A stretch of 64,000 nucleotides of DNA from JALHOP01 sp964484195 (GTDB lineage: Bacteria; Myxococcota; XYA12-FULL-58-9; JALHOP01). The translations under genes were made by a program, and so were the position numbers. The notes under the pieces are model-generated. The model worked only from the letters and a program-made list of their open reading frames with translations. It was not told where the DNA came from and ran no database searches. The stretch is from assembly GCA_964484195.1 (NCBI GenBank), contig CAZAER010000009.1:62001-126000 (forward strand), written 5' to 3'. This document shows, piece by piece, positions 34,135 through 42,309 of this stretch (position 1 is its first letter; each line of letters starts with the position of its first letter).

Positions 34135-34931
34135 AGATCGCCGATGCGGTCGATAAGCTGGGTGTAGAGGACGTAGTAGTTCGGGTTGCCCTGCTCGCGC
34201 TCGATGCGCTTGGTGCGGGCAAGCTCCGCCGCATCCACCGGGTCCGCCTTGTCCCACGCCCGGAGCACCGCTTCTTCTTTGGGTGGGACGTTGAAGCCGT
34301 AGACCGACGCGAAATAGAAGATGCAGCGCGCGATGTTTCCGCGGATCTGGGCGCGAGGCATGAAACACTCGGCGCCATCGGCATCGAGGCCGAGGACCGA
34401 GCCGGCCTTGGCCCAGATAGGCCTCTTGACGATCCCGAATGGGCTGTTGCCGCGCTTGTTGTTGGCTTCCGCGTCAGCGGCGAGAATGTTGTTCATGTCG
34501 CGTTTGGCGTCGCCCTTGGCGCCCCGCGATTGCGGCCAGACGTGCTCCAGGTTCATGTCCTCGTCGTCGGGGACCTGCCCGCCCGGGACTTTGCGCCCGG
34601 TGTAGACGCACTCGACCTGGCCATCGATGGTGTCGATGACCGTGAAGATGAGGCGGCGGACGTCGGGGTAGTCGATGACCCGCTTCTTGGCGAGCACGGC
34701 GTCGCGGATGGCGCGGATGAGCTCCTGGTCACGTAGCCCTCGGAACGGGTCTTCGGCCCGAGCTTTCGCCTTCGGCTTGATGAAGGCGTCGGCCTTGGGA
34801 GAGCCTCCACGCTGGGGAATCGCTTGGCGTGGAGCGCGCGCACCCCGGCCCGGAGATTCGGCCCGCAAAGCGGACCTCTCCCAGCGCGTCGTGAGGTCAC
34901 GACGCCCAATGAGCCGGGGCATGGGTCGCAT
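34131..34931 (-). CDS. endA: Endonuclease I family protein
   Basis: 266 aa. C-terminal 200 residues hold the beta-beta-alpha metal nuclease: MNLEHVWPQSRGAKGD with the catalytic His, then DMNNILAADAEANNKRGNSPFG with the Asn and the conserved N-KRGN; later CFMPRAQIRGNIARCIFYF. E. coli EndA and Vibrio Dns are periplasmic, but here residues 1-55 are basic and Pro-rich with no signal peptide, so either the start is further downstream or export is atypical. Its upstream side carries a compound inverted repeat (34968-35030) shared with the divergent ggt gene. Confidence 0.85.
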   Translation of the reverse strand: MRPMPRLIGRRDLTTRWERSALRAESPGRGARAPRQAIPQRGGSPKADAFIKPKAKARAEDPFRGLRDQELIRAIRDAVLAKKRVIDYPDVRRLIFTVIDTIDGQVECVYTGRKVPGGQVPDDEDMNLEHVWPQSRGAKGDAKRDMNNILAADAEANNKRGNSPFGIVKRPIWAKAGSVLGLDADGAECFMPRAQIRGNIARCIFYFASVYGFNVPPKEEAVLRAWDKADPVDAAELARTKRIEREQGNPNYYVLYTQLIDRIGDL

Positions 34932-34967
34932 GTCGTCTGTTTTCGGTGAAGCGGAGCGCCTCGGCCT

Positions 34968-35030
34968 GCGAAAATGGTGGCAGCCACCATCTAGCTCGGT
35001 GCGTTAAATGGTGGCTGTCACCATTTTCGC
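34968..35030. repeat. Compound inverted repeat between endA and ggt
   Basis: Two 23-base arms (34968-34990 and 35008-35030), beginning GCGAAAATGG on one strand and the reverse complement on the other, with one mismatch, separated by 17 bases. Each arm is itself nearly palindromic (ATGGTGGC-A-GCCACCAT in the left one), so the element can form either one large or two small hairpins. It resembles REP/BIME-type repeats, and it occupies most of the gap that must also hold both divergent promoters. I saw no second copy in the window. Confidence 0.85.
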
Positions 35031-35069
35031 GCGATTGCCCAGGGTGCCCAGACGCGCTATCCGGCCGGT

Positions 35070-36866
35070 ATGCGTCGTCTTGCCCCCTTCGTCGGTTTGC
35101 TGGCGGTCGTCTCGTTCTGTCTCCCCGCGCTCGCGGCTCCGGTCTCGGGTATGCGTGGCATGGTCGCATCGGGTCACGCCGACGCCACCGCCGCTGGGGT
35201 TGCCATGCTGCGGCAGGGGGGCAACGCGGTCGACGCCGCCGTCGCCACCGCATTCGCTTTAGCGGTCGTCGAGCCTTACTCGTCCGGCATCGGCGGTGGT
35301 GGCTTTGCCGTCGTCAAGATGGACAAGGCGCTCACCTTCCTCGACTTCCGCGAGGTCGCTCCCGGCGCGGCGACACGCGACATGTTCGTCAAAGACGGCG
35401 TCCCTAACCCGACGCTGTCGCGCGACGGCATCACCGCGGTGGCGGTACCGGGTGCGGTCGCAGGCTACCTCGGCATGCACAAGCGCTACGGGAAGCTGAC
35501 GCGCGCGCAAGTGCTCGCGCCGGCCATCAAGCTCGCCGAAGAAGGGTTCGTCATGAACCCGGTCTTCCGCCGCGACGTCGAGTGGCGGCTCGAAGAGCTG
35601 CGCAAAGATCCCGAAGCGACCAAGGCGTTTCTCACGGTGGATGCTCAGGGCGTTGGTCAGAATCCCGAGCTCGGTGTCATGTGGAAGCAGCCGGACATGG
35701 CGTGGACGCTGCACCAACTCGTCGAAGGCGGTGCCGACGCCTTCTACAAGGGCTCGGTGGCCAAGCGCCTCGTCGAGGATCAACAGGCGCGCGGCGGCAT
35801 CATGACCGCGAAGGACCTTGCCCGCTATCGCGTACGTGAGCACAAGCCGCTCATGGGCACCTTCCGCAACCACGCGGTCGCAACCGCACCACCGCCGTCG
35901 GCTGGCGGCGAGGTGCTGCTCACCTTGCTCAACATGCTCGAGACCCAACCAGCGGATCGTGCTTACCGCGATCCTTCGGCGCTGCACCTGTACGTCGAGT
36001 CGTCGAAGCGCGCTTTCGCGGACCGTTATCTCATCGCCGATCCGAAGTTCGTGCGCGACGTGACCCGCGAGCTCACCACCAAGGAGCGGGCGCAGAAGCT
36101 CGTCGCCATGATCGGTGAGCAGGCGTCGTCGGCATTCGACGTCCCGCCGGGTCAAGCCGCGACCTTGCCCGCCGGTGTCGTGCCGAAAGTGCCGCTCATG
36201 GTGAAGCCCTCGAGCACTGGCGACATGCCGCTCACCGGGGGCTCGGCCCAGGCGCCCGATCCCGCCAAGCAGCCGCACACCACGCATCTCTCGGTGGTCG
36301 ATGCCGACGGAAATGCCGTGTCGCTCACCGCGACGGTGAATTACGCGTTCGGCTCGTGCGTCGTTGCCAAGGGGACTGGCGTGCTCTGGAACGACGAAAT
36401 GGACGACTTCTCGGTGGCCCCTGGCGTGCCCAACACCTACGGCGTCGTCGGCAGCGAAGCGAATGCGGTCGCGCCCGGTAAGGTGCCGGCGTCTTCGATG
36501 ACACCGACCATGGTCTTCGAGGGCCCGACGGCCGATTCGCCCGTGCGTCTCGTGGTCGGCTCGCCAGGTGGCCCGCGTATCCCGACGACGGTGGCGCAGA
36601 TCATCTTGAACTACTTCGACGCCAAAGCGGACGTGCAACAAGCGGTCGCAATGGGACGCGTCCACCATCAGCATCTGCCCGACACCGTGATGATCGAGCG
36701 TTTGGGCATCGATGCCGCGACCCTCACCGAGCTCGAAAAACGTGGCCACAAGATCAAGCGCCAAGAGACCTGGAGCAACGCCACCGCCATCGCGATCGAT
36801 CCCAAGACCAAGGTGCGCAGCGCCTCCGCCGATCCCCGTGGTGTCGGCGCGGCGATGGCCGAGTAG
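35070..36866 (+). CDS. ggt: Gamma-glutamyltransferase
   Basis: 598 aa. Signal peptide (LLAVVSFCLPALAAP), then GMVASGHADATAAGVAMLRQGGNAVDAAVATAFALAVVEP style N-terminus with GIGGGGFAVVKM, the catalytic Thr in HTTHLSVVDADGNAVS at the start of the small subunit, and GSPGGPRIPTTVAQIILN near the C-terminus. Autocatalytic cleavage before that Thr gives large and small subunits; the enzyme removes or transfers the gamma-glutamyl group of glutathione in the periplasm. Followed directly by a Ser/Thr kinase gene starting two bases after the ggt stop. Together with gor this suggests active glutathione metabolism. Confidence 0.93.
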   Translation: MRRLAPFVGLLAVVSFCLPALAAPVSGMRGMVASGHADATAAGVAMLRQGGNAVDAAVATAFALAVVEPYSSGIGGGGFAVVKMDKALTFLDFREVAPGAATRDMFVKDGVPNPTLSRDGITAVAVPGAVAGYLGMHKRYGKLTRAQVLAPAIKLAEEGFVMNPVFRRDVEWRLEELRKDPEATKAFLTVDAQGVGQNPELGVMWKQPDMAWTLHQLVEGGADAFYKGSVAKRLVEDQQARGGIMTAKDLARYRVREHKPLMGTFRNHAVATAPPPSAGGEVLLTLLNMLETQPADRAYRDPSALHLYVESSKRAFADRYLIADPKFVRDVTRELTTKERAQKLVAMIGEQASSAFDVPPGQAATLPAGVVPKVPLMVKPSSTGDMPLTGGSAQAPDPAKQPHTTHLSVVDADGNAVSLTATVNYAFGSCVVAKGTGVLWNDEMDDFSVAPGVPNTYGVVGSEANAVAPGKVPASSMTPTMVFEGPTADSPVRLVVGSPGGPRIPTTVAQIILNYFDAKADVQQAVAMGRVHHQHLPDTVMIERLGIDAATLTELEKRGHKIKRQETWSNATAIAIDPKTKVRSASADPRGVGAAMAE

Positions 36867-36867
36867 C

Positions 36868-38025
36868 TTGCCGGTCGCGGGTCTCCCCGAAGTCATCGGT
36901 CGCTATCGCGTCCTCGATCTGCTGGGCCAGGGTGGTATGGGACGCGTGCTGCTCGCGCGCGACGACGCTGCCGAGCGCGACGTCGCGCTGAAGCTGTACG
37001 AGGGCGACGACGCCGAGAGTCGCTACATGTTCGCACGCGCCGCCAAGGCCCTGGCGTCGCTGTCGCATCCCAACATTCTCGCGGTCTACCAGTTCATCGA
37101 AGAGCCACTGTTCATCGCCTGCGAAGTCATCGACGGTCCGACCTTGCGGACGATGCTCGATGAGCGCGGCGTGCCGCTAGCGGCGGTGGAAGCGGCGAAC
37201 ATCGCATACGCCTTGGCGCAGGCGCTGGAGCACGCCCACACCTGGGGCATCGTTCACCGCGACGTGAAGCCGGAGAACGTGTTTTGCGCGCGCAGTGGCC
37301 GAGTGGTGCTCGCTGACTTCGGTCTCGCGAAGCCCGCGGGTAAACACGCGACACTGGCGACGAGCCTATATGGCTCACCGGCGTACATGGCACCCGAGCA
37401 ATACATGGGGAGCCCAGCGGATGCGCGTAGCGATCTGCATGCGCTCGGCGTCACGTTGTTCGAGATGCTCGCGGGCGCGCCGCCATACGATGGCGCGACC
37501 GTGCTGGAGATCGAAGCGAACGTCACGCAGGGAAGGCGCCGCGCATTGCCGTCCGGGATTGCTCCCGAGCCGCTGGTGCGGCTGGTGGAGCAGTTATTGG
37601 CCACCGACCCGAGCCAACGCCCGGTACACGCCCGCGCCGTGGCGGAAAGACTGCAGCACGTGATCGACGCGTTTCCGCCCGAGGTGGTGACGCGAACATC
37701 GTATGCGCGCGTCGCGACCTCGGGGATCGGCAACGTGCGCAGACTCTGGCCTTTGGCGCTCATCGCGGCGGCCGTAGCTGGCCTGGTTTTCTGGTTCCAG
37801 CGGCCGGTCGCGTCCGCGGGTGGGGTGCCCGTGGTGCTCTACTTCGAAGGCACCGCCGAGCTGTCGGTCGACGGTGTCGGTATTGGCACGGCGCAGGAGC
37901 CGTATCGCATCGAGCTTACTCCTGGAAAACATCGCGTCGAAGCTCGCGTCTATGATAGCGGACGAACGTTGGCGAAAAACGTCGTGATCGTAGCCGGTGG
38001 TGAAGCGCAGATACGATTGGAGTAG
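36868..38025 (+). CDS. Hanks-type Ser/Thr protein kinase with TM helix and PEGA-like domain
   Basis: 385 aa from TTG 36868, one base after the ggt stop codon; longer readings run back inside ggt. Kinase motifs: LGQGGMGRVLLA, VALKLYEG, HRDVKPENV, DFGLAKP, APEQ. A TM helix is at about residues 292-309 (WPLALIAAAVAGLVFWF) and the last 70 residues look like a single PEGA module (ELSVDGVGIGTAQEP, YRIELTPGKHRVEARVY). Canonical HRDVKPEN, unlike the kinase at 787-2496. Probably expressed with ggt and the serine hydrolase that follows 11 bases later. Confidence 0.9.
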   Translation: MPVAGLPEVIGRYRVLDLLGQGGMGRVLLARDDAAERDVALKLYEGDDAESRYMFARAAKALASLSHPNILAVYQFIEEPLFIACEVIDGPTLRTMLDERGVPLAAVEAANIAYALAQALEHAHTWGIVHRDVKPENVFCARSGRVVLADFGLAKPAGKHATLATSLYGSPAYMAPEQYMGSPADARSDLHALGVTLFEMLAGAPPYDGATVLEIEANVTQGRRRALPSGIAPEPLVRLVEQLLATDPSQRPVHARAVAERLQHVIDAFPPEVVTRTSYARVATSGIGNVRRLWPLALIAAAVAGLVFWFQRPVASAGGVPVVLYFEGTAELSVDGVGIGTAQEPYRIELTPGKHRVEARVYDSGRTLAKNVVIVAGGEAQIRLE

Positions 38026-38036
38026 TAAGGACCCCA

Positions 38037-39488
38037 ATGAAGCTCAAGCTCGCGTTGCTCTCGTGCTCCGTTCTGATGCTCGCCTGTTTGTGGGGCAGCG
38101 CCGCTCTGGCCTTTCCCGTCGATGACTATGCGCGCACCGGCATCCGCCGGTTGAAGTTCCAACAAGACGCGCTCAACGGTCTGCACCGTGGTCCCAAGCT
38201 CGTGCCCGGGGCGCGATGGCCGTCCGCGAACATCAAGCTGCGCATGCGCGCAGAGGGGCGCGACTTCGAGCTGACGACCACGACGCCCAAGGACCCAGTC
38301 TTGCAGCCGGCCCTCGAGAAGGTGCTCAAGCAGTGGTCGTGGCACAAATACAACGTCGCCATCCTCGACATCACCGACCCGGCCCACCCGCGTTATGCCG
38401 CGGTTCACGAGCAGGTCTCGCTCACGCCCGGTAGCGTCGCCAAGGTCCTGGTCGCATCCGGCATGTTCGAGCAGCTCAAGCAGCGCTTTCCGAAAGACAT
38501 CGCGGCGCGCGAGAAGCTGCTCCGCGAGACCATCGTCGCCGCCGACGATTGGGCCATGAAAGACTCGCACGACCTCCCGTTCATCAGCGGCGAGAACCTC
38601 GACAAGAGCACGAGTCGACGCGTGGTGATCGGCGACAAGCTCAGCTTGTGGGAGTGGATGGACGGCGCGCTCTCGGCGAGCAACAACTCGGCGGCTGCGA
38701 TGCTCTGGCGCGAGGCCACCCTCATGAAGCTCCTGGGTGCCGACTATCCGCCGCCCAAAGTGAACGCCGACCTGTGGAAGCAGCTCGGTCGTGACGGGCT
38801 CACCAACGCTTCGTTCGACGTGGTCAGTAAGCCGCTGCTCGACGCCGGACTCGACCCCGAAGTCTTCAAGCTGCGCCTCTATTTCACCAAGGGCGCGGGC
38901 AAATACATCCGCTCGCAGACCTCCGGAGCCACCGCGTTGTCGCTCATCCAATGGCTCTTGCGCGTCGAGCAGGGACGCATGGTCGATGAGTGGTCGAGCC
39001 TCGAGCTCAAGAAGATGATGTACCTGACGCGGCGCCGCGTCCGTTACCTGCACACGCACAAGCTCGACAACTTCGCGGCGTTCTTCAAGAGCGGCAGCTT
39101 GTACCGGTTCAAGCCCGAGACCACCGAGCGCATCCAGTATCAGGGCGACCTGCAGAACATTCTGAACTCTCTCATCGAGATCGACACGACCCAGCCGCCG
39201 CCGGAAGCGTTGGCCGCGGTGACGGGACCGACAGCGGAGCTCGCGGCGAAGACCCCGCATACGAACGCAGCCGGTAAGCCCTACGTGTATCTCGTTGCGG
39301 TCATGTCGAACGAGCTCAAGCGCAACGCCGCCGAGGACCATGCGCGTCTCGCGGAGGCGATTCACGCGCTGATCACCGCGACGAAAGATGCCCCGGCGGT
39401 GATTCCGACCTCGCCGGACGCGCTGTCCGTGCCCGACGTGAAAGAAGGCGCCGACGAGAAAGAAGAGGGCGCCGAGTCGGCGGAATAG
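38037..39488 (+). CDS. Secreted serine hydrolase of the beta-lactamase/PBP fold
   Basis: 483 aa. Signal peptide to about residue 25 (LACLWGSAALAF). SxxK is SVAK at residues 133-136, SxN is SNN in LSASNNSAAAML, and the third motif is KSG in FFKSGSL. This is the active-site triad of class A beta-lactamases and D-Ala carboxypeptidases, though overall similarity is weak and the protein is longer (about 480 against 280-300). The C-terminal 60 residues are acidic and Glu/Lys-rich. Periplasmic. It could act on peptidoglycan, D-Ala peptides or beta-lactams; I cannot choose. Preceded by the kinase gene in the same orientation. Confidence 0.8.
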   Translation: MKLKLALLSCSVLMLACLWGSAALAFPVDDYARTGIRRLKFQQDALNGLHRGPKLVPGARWPSANIKLRMRAEGRDFELTTTTPKDPVLQPALEKVLKQWSWHKYNVAILDITDPAHPRYAAVHEQVSLTPGSVAKVLVASGMFEQLKQRFPKDIAAREKLLRETIVAADDWAMKDSHDLPFISGENLDKSTSRRVVIGDKLSLWEWMDGALSASNNSAAAMLWREATLMKLLGADYPPPKVNADLWKQLGRDGLTNASFDVVSKPLLDAGLDPEVFKLRLYFTKGAGKYIRSQTSGATALSLIQWLLRVEQGRMVDEWSSLELKKMMYLTRRRVRYLHTHKLDNFAAFFKSGSLYRFKPETTERIQYQGDLQNILNSLIEIDTTQPPPEALAAVTGPTAELAAKTPHTNAAGKPYVYLVAVMSNELKRNAAEDHARLAEAIHALITATKDAPAVIPTSPDALSVPDVKEGADEKEEGAESAE

Positions 39489-39491
39489 CGG

Positions 39492-40205
39492 CTAGCCGGC
39501 GAGCCCGGCGTAGACCGTTTGCACGTCGTCGTGCCCATCGAGCGCCGTCAAGAAGGCCTCGACCTCTTCGCGCTTCTGCGCGTCCATGGCCGCGACGTCC
39601 ACCGGGTTCTTCGACTTGTAGCCGAGCTTTGCCGAGACGACCGTGAAGCCGTGGTTGGGAAGGGCGCGGCTCACCAGATCGAGATCGGTGGGCGCTGTGA
39701 GGAACAACGTGTGCCCTTGCTCACTGCCGGGCTCGAGGTCCTGAGCTCCGGCTTCGATGGCGGCGGCTTCCGCGTCCGCGTTAGCGGTCGTAGGCTCTGC
39801 CTCGATCATGCCTAGATGATCGAAGTCCCACGCCACCGAGCCGGACGTGCCGAGCTGCCCTTTACGGAACAGGACGCGGATTTCCGACGCCGTGCGATTC
39901 AGGTTGTCGGTCAGGCACTCCACCATGACGGGCACCTGGTGGGGAGCGAAGCCTTCGTAGACCACGCGATCGAGCTGCACCGCTTCACTACCGACGCCCG
40001 AGCCCTTCTTGATGGCGCGCTCGACGGTGTCTTTGGGCATGGAGATCTTGCGCGCCTGCTCGAGCACCAAGCGCAAGCGCGAGTTCGCCGACGGGTCGGC
40101 GCCGCCGCGCGCCGCAATCATGATGTCCTTGGCGAGCCGGCCGAAGAGCTTCCCCTTGGCATTCGCGGCTGCTTCCCTACCTTTTGCTTTCCATTGTGCG
40201 CCCAT
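39492..40205 (-). CDS. yebC: YebC/PmpR-family transcriptional/translation factor
   Basis: 237 aa from ATG 40205 (MGAQWKAKGREAAANAKGK). Three-domain YebC fold: KLFGRLAKDIMIAARGG, SANSRLRLVLEQARKISMPKDTVERAIKKG, VYEGFAPHQVPVMVECLTDNLNRT, and the C-terminal acidic domain ending LDGHDDVQTVYAGLAG. YebC/PmpR proteins are DNA-binding regulators or translation factors for proline-rich stretches. Typical length. Its upstream neighbour 40217 is in the same orientation 11 bases away, and it converges on the serine hydrolase gene. Confidence 0.92.
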   Translation of the reverse strand: MGAQWKAKGREAAANAKGKLFGRLAKDIMIAARGGADPSANSRLRLVLEQARKISMPKDTVERAIKKGSGVGSEAVQLDRVVYEGFAPHQVPVMVECLTDNLNRTASEIRVLFRKGQLGTSGSVAWDFDHLGMIEAEPTTANADAEAAAIEAGAQDLEPGSEQGHTLFLTAPTDLDLVSRALPNHGFTVVSAKLGYKSKNPVDVAAMDAQKREEVEAFLTALDGHDDVQTVYAGLAG

Positions 40206-40216
40206 GCCCCGGGGTC

Positions 40217-40636
40217 CTACTTGGTTCCAGCAAGGACGGAAAGGTAGGAAAGAGGTTTGTTGCCGCCCGGCTGATACGCGCCGCCCGAGACGACGGCCAA
40301 CGCGGTGGGGGCCCATCTCTCCGCGATCGCAAACAGCGCGCCCGCAATGGCGAGGCCGCCGCCCGCCATGGCAAGGGCTTCCAAGCCATGGCCGTTGGAG
40401 AGAGCCAACATGCCGGCAGTCGGGCCGCCCATGCCGGCAAAGAAGCCGGCCACGGCGGCTACGGTCCCGACCGTGCCCTTGCTGATATCGACCGTGGTTG
40501 CCGCAACGGTCCGCCACAGCTGGGGTTTGGGGACTTCGACCACTTGGCGAGCAGGAAGGACGGGGCTCGTCTCCCAGGCGATGAGGGTCGAGGTCGCGGG
40601 GCTCGCTTCTTTCGTCTTTGGCGTAGAGAGCGTCAT
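40217..40636 (-). CDS. Small hypothetical membrane protein
   Basis: 139 aa. Polar N-terminus of about 45 residues, then two or three Gly/Ala-rich hydrophobic stretches (VGTVAAVAGFFAGMGGP, LEALAMAGGGLAIAGALFAIAE, PTALAVVSGGAY). Such Gly-rich helices could pack in the membrane. No family recognised. Its start is preceded on the template side by a perfect seven-pair hairpin (40639-40658), and 11 bases downstream lies yebC, so the two may be co-expressed. Confidence 0.6.
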   Translation of the reverse strand: MTLSTPKTKEASPATSTLIAWETSPVLPARQVVEVPKPQLWRTVAATTVDISKGTVGTVAAVAGFFAGMGGPTAGMLALSNGHGLEALAMAGGGLAIAGALFAIAERWAPTALAVVSGGAYQPGGNKPLSYLSVLAGTK

Positions 40637-40638
40637 GT

Positions 40639-40658
40639 GACGCCCTTTATCGGGCGTC
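40639..40658. promoter_or_regulatory. Perfect hairpin next to the start of the small membrane protein
   Basis: GACGCCC-TTTATC-GGGCGTC: seven paired bases and a six-base loop, three bases from the ATG of the minus-strand gene at 40636. Nearby lies a second pair of arms, CCGCAG (40661-40666) and CTGCGG (40680-40685). Either an operator or an RNA structure covering the ribosome binding site. Confidence 0.5.
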
Positions 40659-40710
40659 TACCGCAGTAGTTACGGGCGTCTGCGGTGACAACGTCGCCGA
40701 TTTTTCGGTT

Positions 40711-40731
40711 GTGTTTCCATCCGAGAAACAC
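40711..40731. promoter_or_regulatory. Operator-like inverted repeat upstream of the flavin oxidoreductase
   Basis: GTGTTTC-N7-GAAACAC: perfect seven-base arms with a seven-base spacer, the size and symmetry of a dimeric repressor site. It lies in the 149-base divergent gap, 54 bases before the Old Yellow Enzyme start. An A/T-rich stretch (TAACATTGATTTTAAAG) follows directly and could hold the -10 element. Confidence 0.55.
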
Positions 40732-40785
40732 GTGGTGTCGTAACATTGATTTTAAAGAAAGAAGCCGTTGCGTACACGACAGCGC

Positions 40786-41814
40786 ATGAGCTTCCTCGAC
40801 CGCTTTTCGACCCTGCCGCTGCGCGGCGCGCGCGTCTTGCGCAACCGTATCGTGGTGCCGCCCATGGCTTCAGAGACCGCCACGACTAGCGGGGATGTGA
40901 CGTCTCGGACCATCGACCACTACCGACGTCTCGTCGAAGCCAGCGCCGGGCTCGTCATCGTCGAGTATTCGTATGTCCACCCTTCGGGGCGTAGCGAAGA
41001 GCACCAGCTCGGCATCTGGCGGGATGCTCAAGTCGAGCAGCTCGCGGCGCTTGCCCACGTCATCCGCGATAGCGGTGCCGTCGGGGGCATTCAGCTGAGC
41101 CATGGTGGCGGCAAGGCGAGCGCGGCGCTGACCGGTGGCGATCTCATGGGGCCCGCCGGCATCCCAGTGCCCGTCAAAGGCGAGCCTCTCGAGGTCCCGC
41201 GGGCGATGAACCTCGAAGACATCGCAACCTGGCGGCGCTCGTTCGTCGAAGCTGCCGACCGAGCCGTGAGGGCGGGCTTCGATCTCGTCGAGCTCCACTC
41301 GGCGCACGGCTACGGGCTCAATCAATTCTTGTCGCCCATCACCAACCAACGCTCCGACGCCTACGGCCGTGATCTCGCTGGCCGCGCCCGCTTGCTCGAG
41401 GAGATCGTCGTCGCGATACGCGCGCGTCATCCGTCATTGCTCTTGTCGGTGCGCGTTCCCGGCCAGGACTTCGCCGAGGGTGGCCTCACCACCGACGACG
41501 CCATGCAGCTGGCCGCGTGGCTCGAGCACTGGGGCGTGGATCTCGTCCACGTCTCGTCTGGTATCGGTGGCTGGCGCCGGCCGACGAGTCGCACCGGCGA
41601 GGGCTACTTGGTCGAAGAAGCGGCGCTCATTCAATCGCGCGTGTCGCTGCCCGTGATCGGTGTCGGCGGCATCGCCACGGGCACGTACGTCGACGGCGCG
41701 CTCACCGACCGCCGCATCGCGCTCGCGGCCGTCGGGCGGGCCATTCTGGCAAACCCGCGCGGTTGGGCGCAGCAGAACCTGCAGGGCTCGCTTACCGCGA
41801 CCCCGCTTCGATGA
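40786..41814 (+). CDS. Old Yellow Enzyme family NADH:flavin oxidoreductase
   Basis: 342 aa from ATG 40786 (MSFLDRFSTLPLRG); a TTG 18 bases earlier is less likely. FMN-binding TIM barrel: RNRIVVPPMASETAT, GGIQLSHGGGKAS, the active-site pair in VELHSAHGYGLNQFLSP, TNQRSDAYGRDLAGRARLLEE, and PVIGVGGI for the phosphate of FMN. Closest to the YqjM/NamA-type ene-reductases. Reduces activated C=C bonds with NAD(P)H in the cytoplasm. Preceded by an operator-like inverted repeat; its 3' end overlaps the convergent lipoprotein gene by 23 bases. Confidence 0.9.
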   Translation: MSFLDRFSTLPLRGARVLRNRIVVPPMASETATTSGDVTSRTIDHYRRLVEASAGLVIVEYSYVHPSGRSEEHQLGIWRDAQVEQLAALAHVIRDSGAVGGIQLSHGGGKASAALTGGDLMGPAGIPVPVKGEPLEVPRAMNLEDIATWRRSFVEAADRAVRAGFDLVELHSAHGYGLNQFLSPITNQRSDAYGRDLAGRARLLEEIVVAIRARHPSLLLSVRVPGQDFAEGGLTTDDAMQLAAWLEHWGVDLVHVSSGIGGWRRPTSRTGEGYLVEEAALIQSRVSLPVIGVGGIATGTYVDGALTDRRIALAAVGRAILANPRGWAQQNLQGSLTATPLR

Positions 41815-42274
41815 TGTCGATACCCACCAGCAAGATCCCGTTCAGATCGCTGAACACTTCGATCAAATGCTGTCCTGGCTCGTGCACCCGCCGGGTTTCC
41901 GAATACACGTTCGTATCCCGCGACTCGGCCACGAAGTCGCGCCCCGCGCTGTCCCACACGTAGTAGTCGGAGCAGCCCGGCTCGTTCCAATAGATGATGG
42001 TTTGTTGGCCGACGTCCAACACGTCTTGCACGAACAGCTCGACCTTGATCTCGTCTTCGGCGCGCGCTTGCACGAGGAACGAGATGTCCCCAGGGAAGCG
42101 CTGCTCGATGTATTGGTCTTCGTCGAGCTCGCAGTCGGCGGCGGCTTCCGCGCAGGCAGGAATGGTCGCCGTGCACGGGTTTTGCGAGCGGCCCGATTGG
42201 AAGGCGCGTGACGAATTCGGATCGCAGCCAGCGGCCGCCACGCAAACGATAGGCAATATCGACCAACGCGACAT
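41792..42274 (-). CDS. Putative lipoprotein
   Basis: 160 aa from ATG 42274. Signal peptide with lipobox VAAAGC at residues 12-17. The mature protein has four further Cys residues in the N-terminal third (CTATIPACAEAAADCELD, CSDYYV), probably disulfides, and a beta-rich domain with ISFLVQARAEDEIKVELFV and IEVFSDLNGILLVGIDI. Looks like a small ligand-binding or carbohydrate-binding beta sandwich, but I do not recognise the family. Lies 35 bases downstream of the large vWA lipoprotein gene on the same strand, so probably co-transcribed. Confidence 0.7.
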   Translation of the reverse strand: MSRWSILPIVCVAAAGCDPNSSRAFQSGRSQNPCTATIPACAEAAADCELDEDQYIEQRFPGDISFLVQARAEDEIKVELFVQDVLDVGQQTIIYWNEPGCSDYYVWDSAGRDFVAESRDTNVYSETRRVHEPGQHLIEVFSDLNGILLVGIDIIEAGSR

Positions 42275-42309
42275 CTTGCAGGGCTCTCTTACGGGTCAGG
42301 GGTGAAAGA

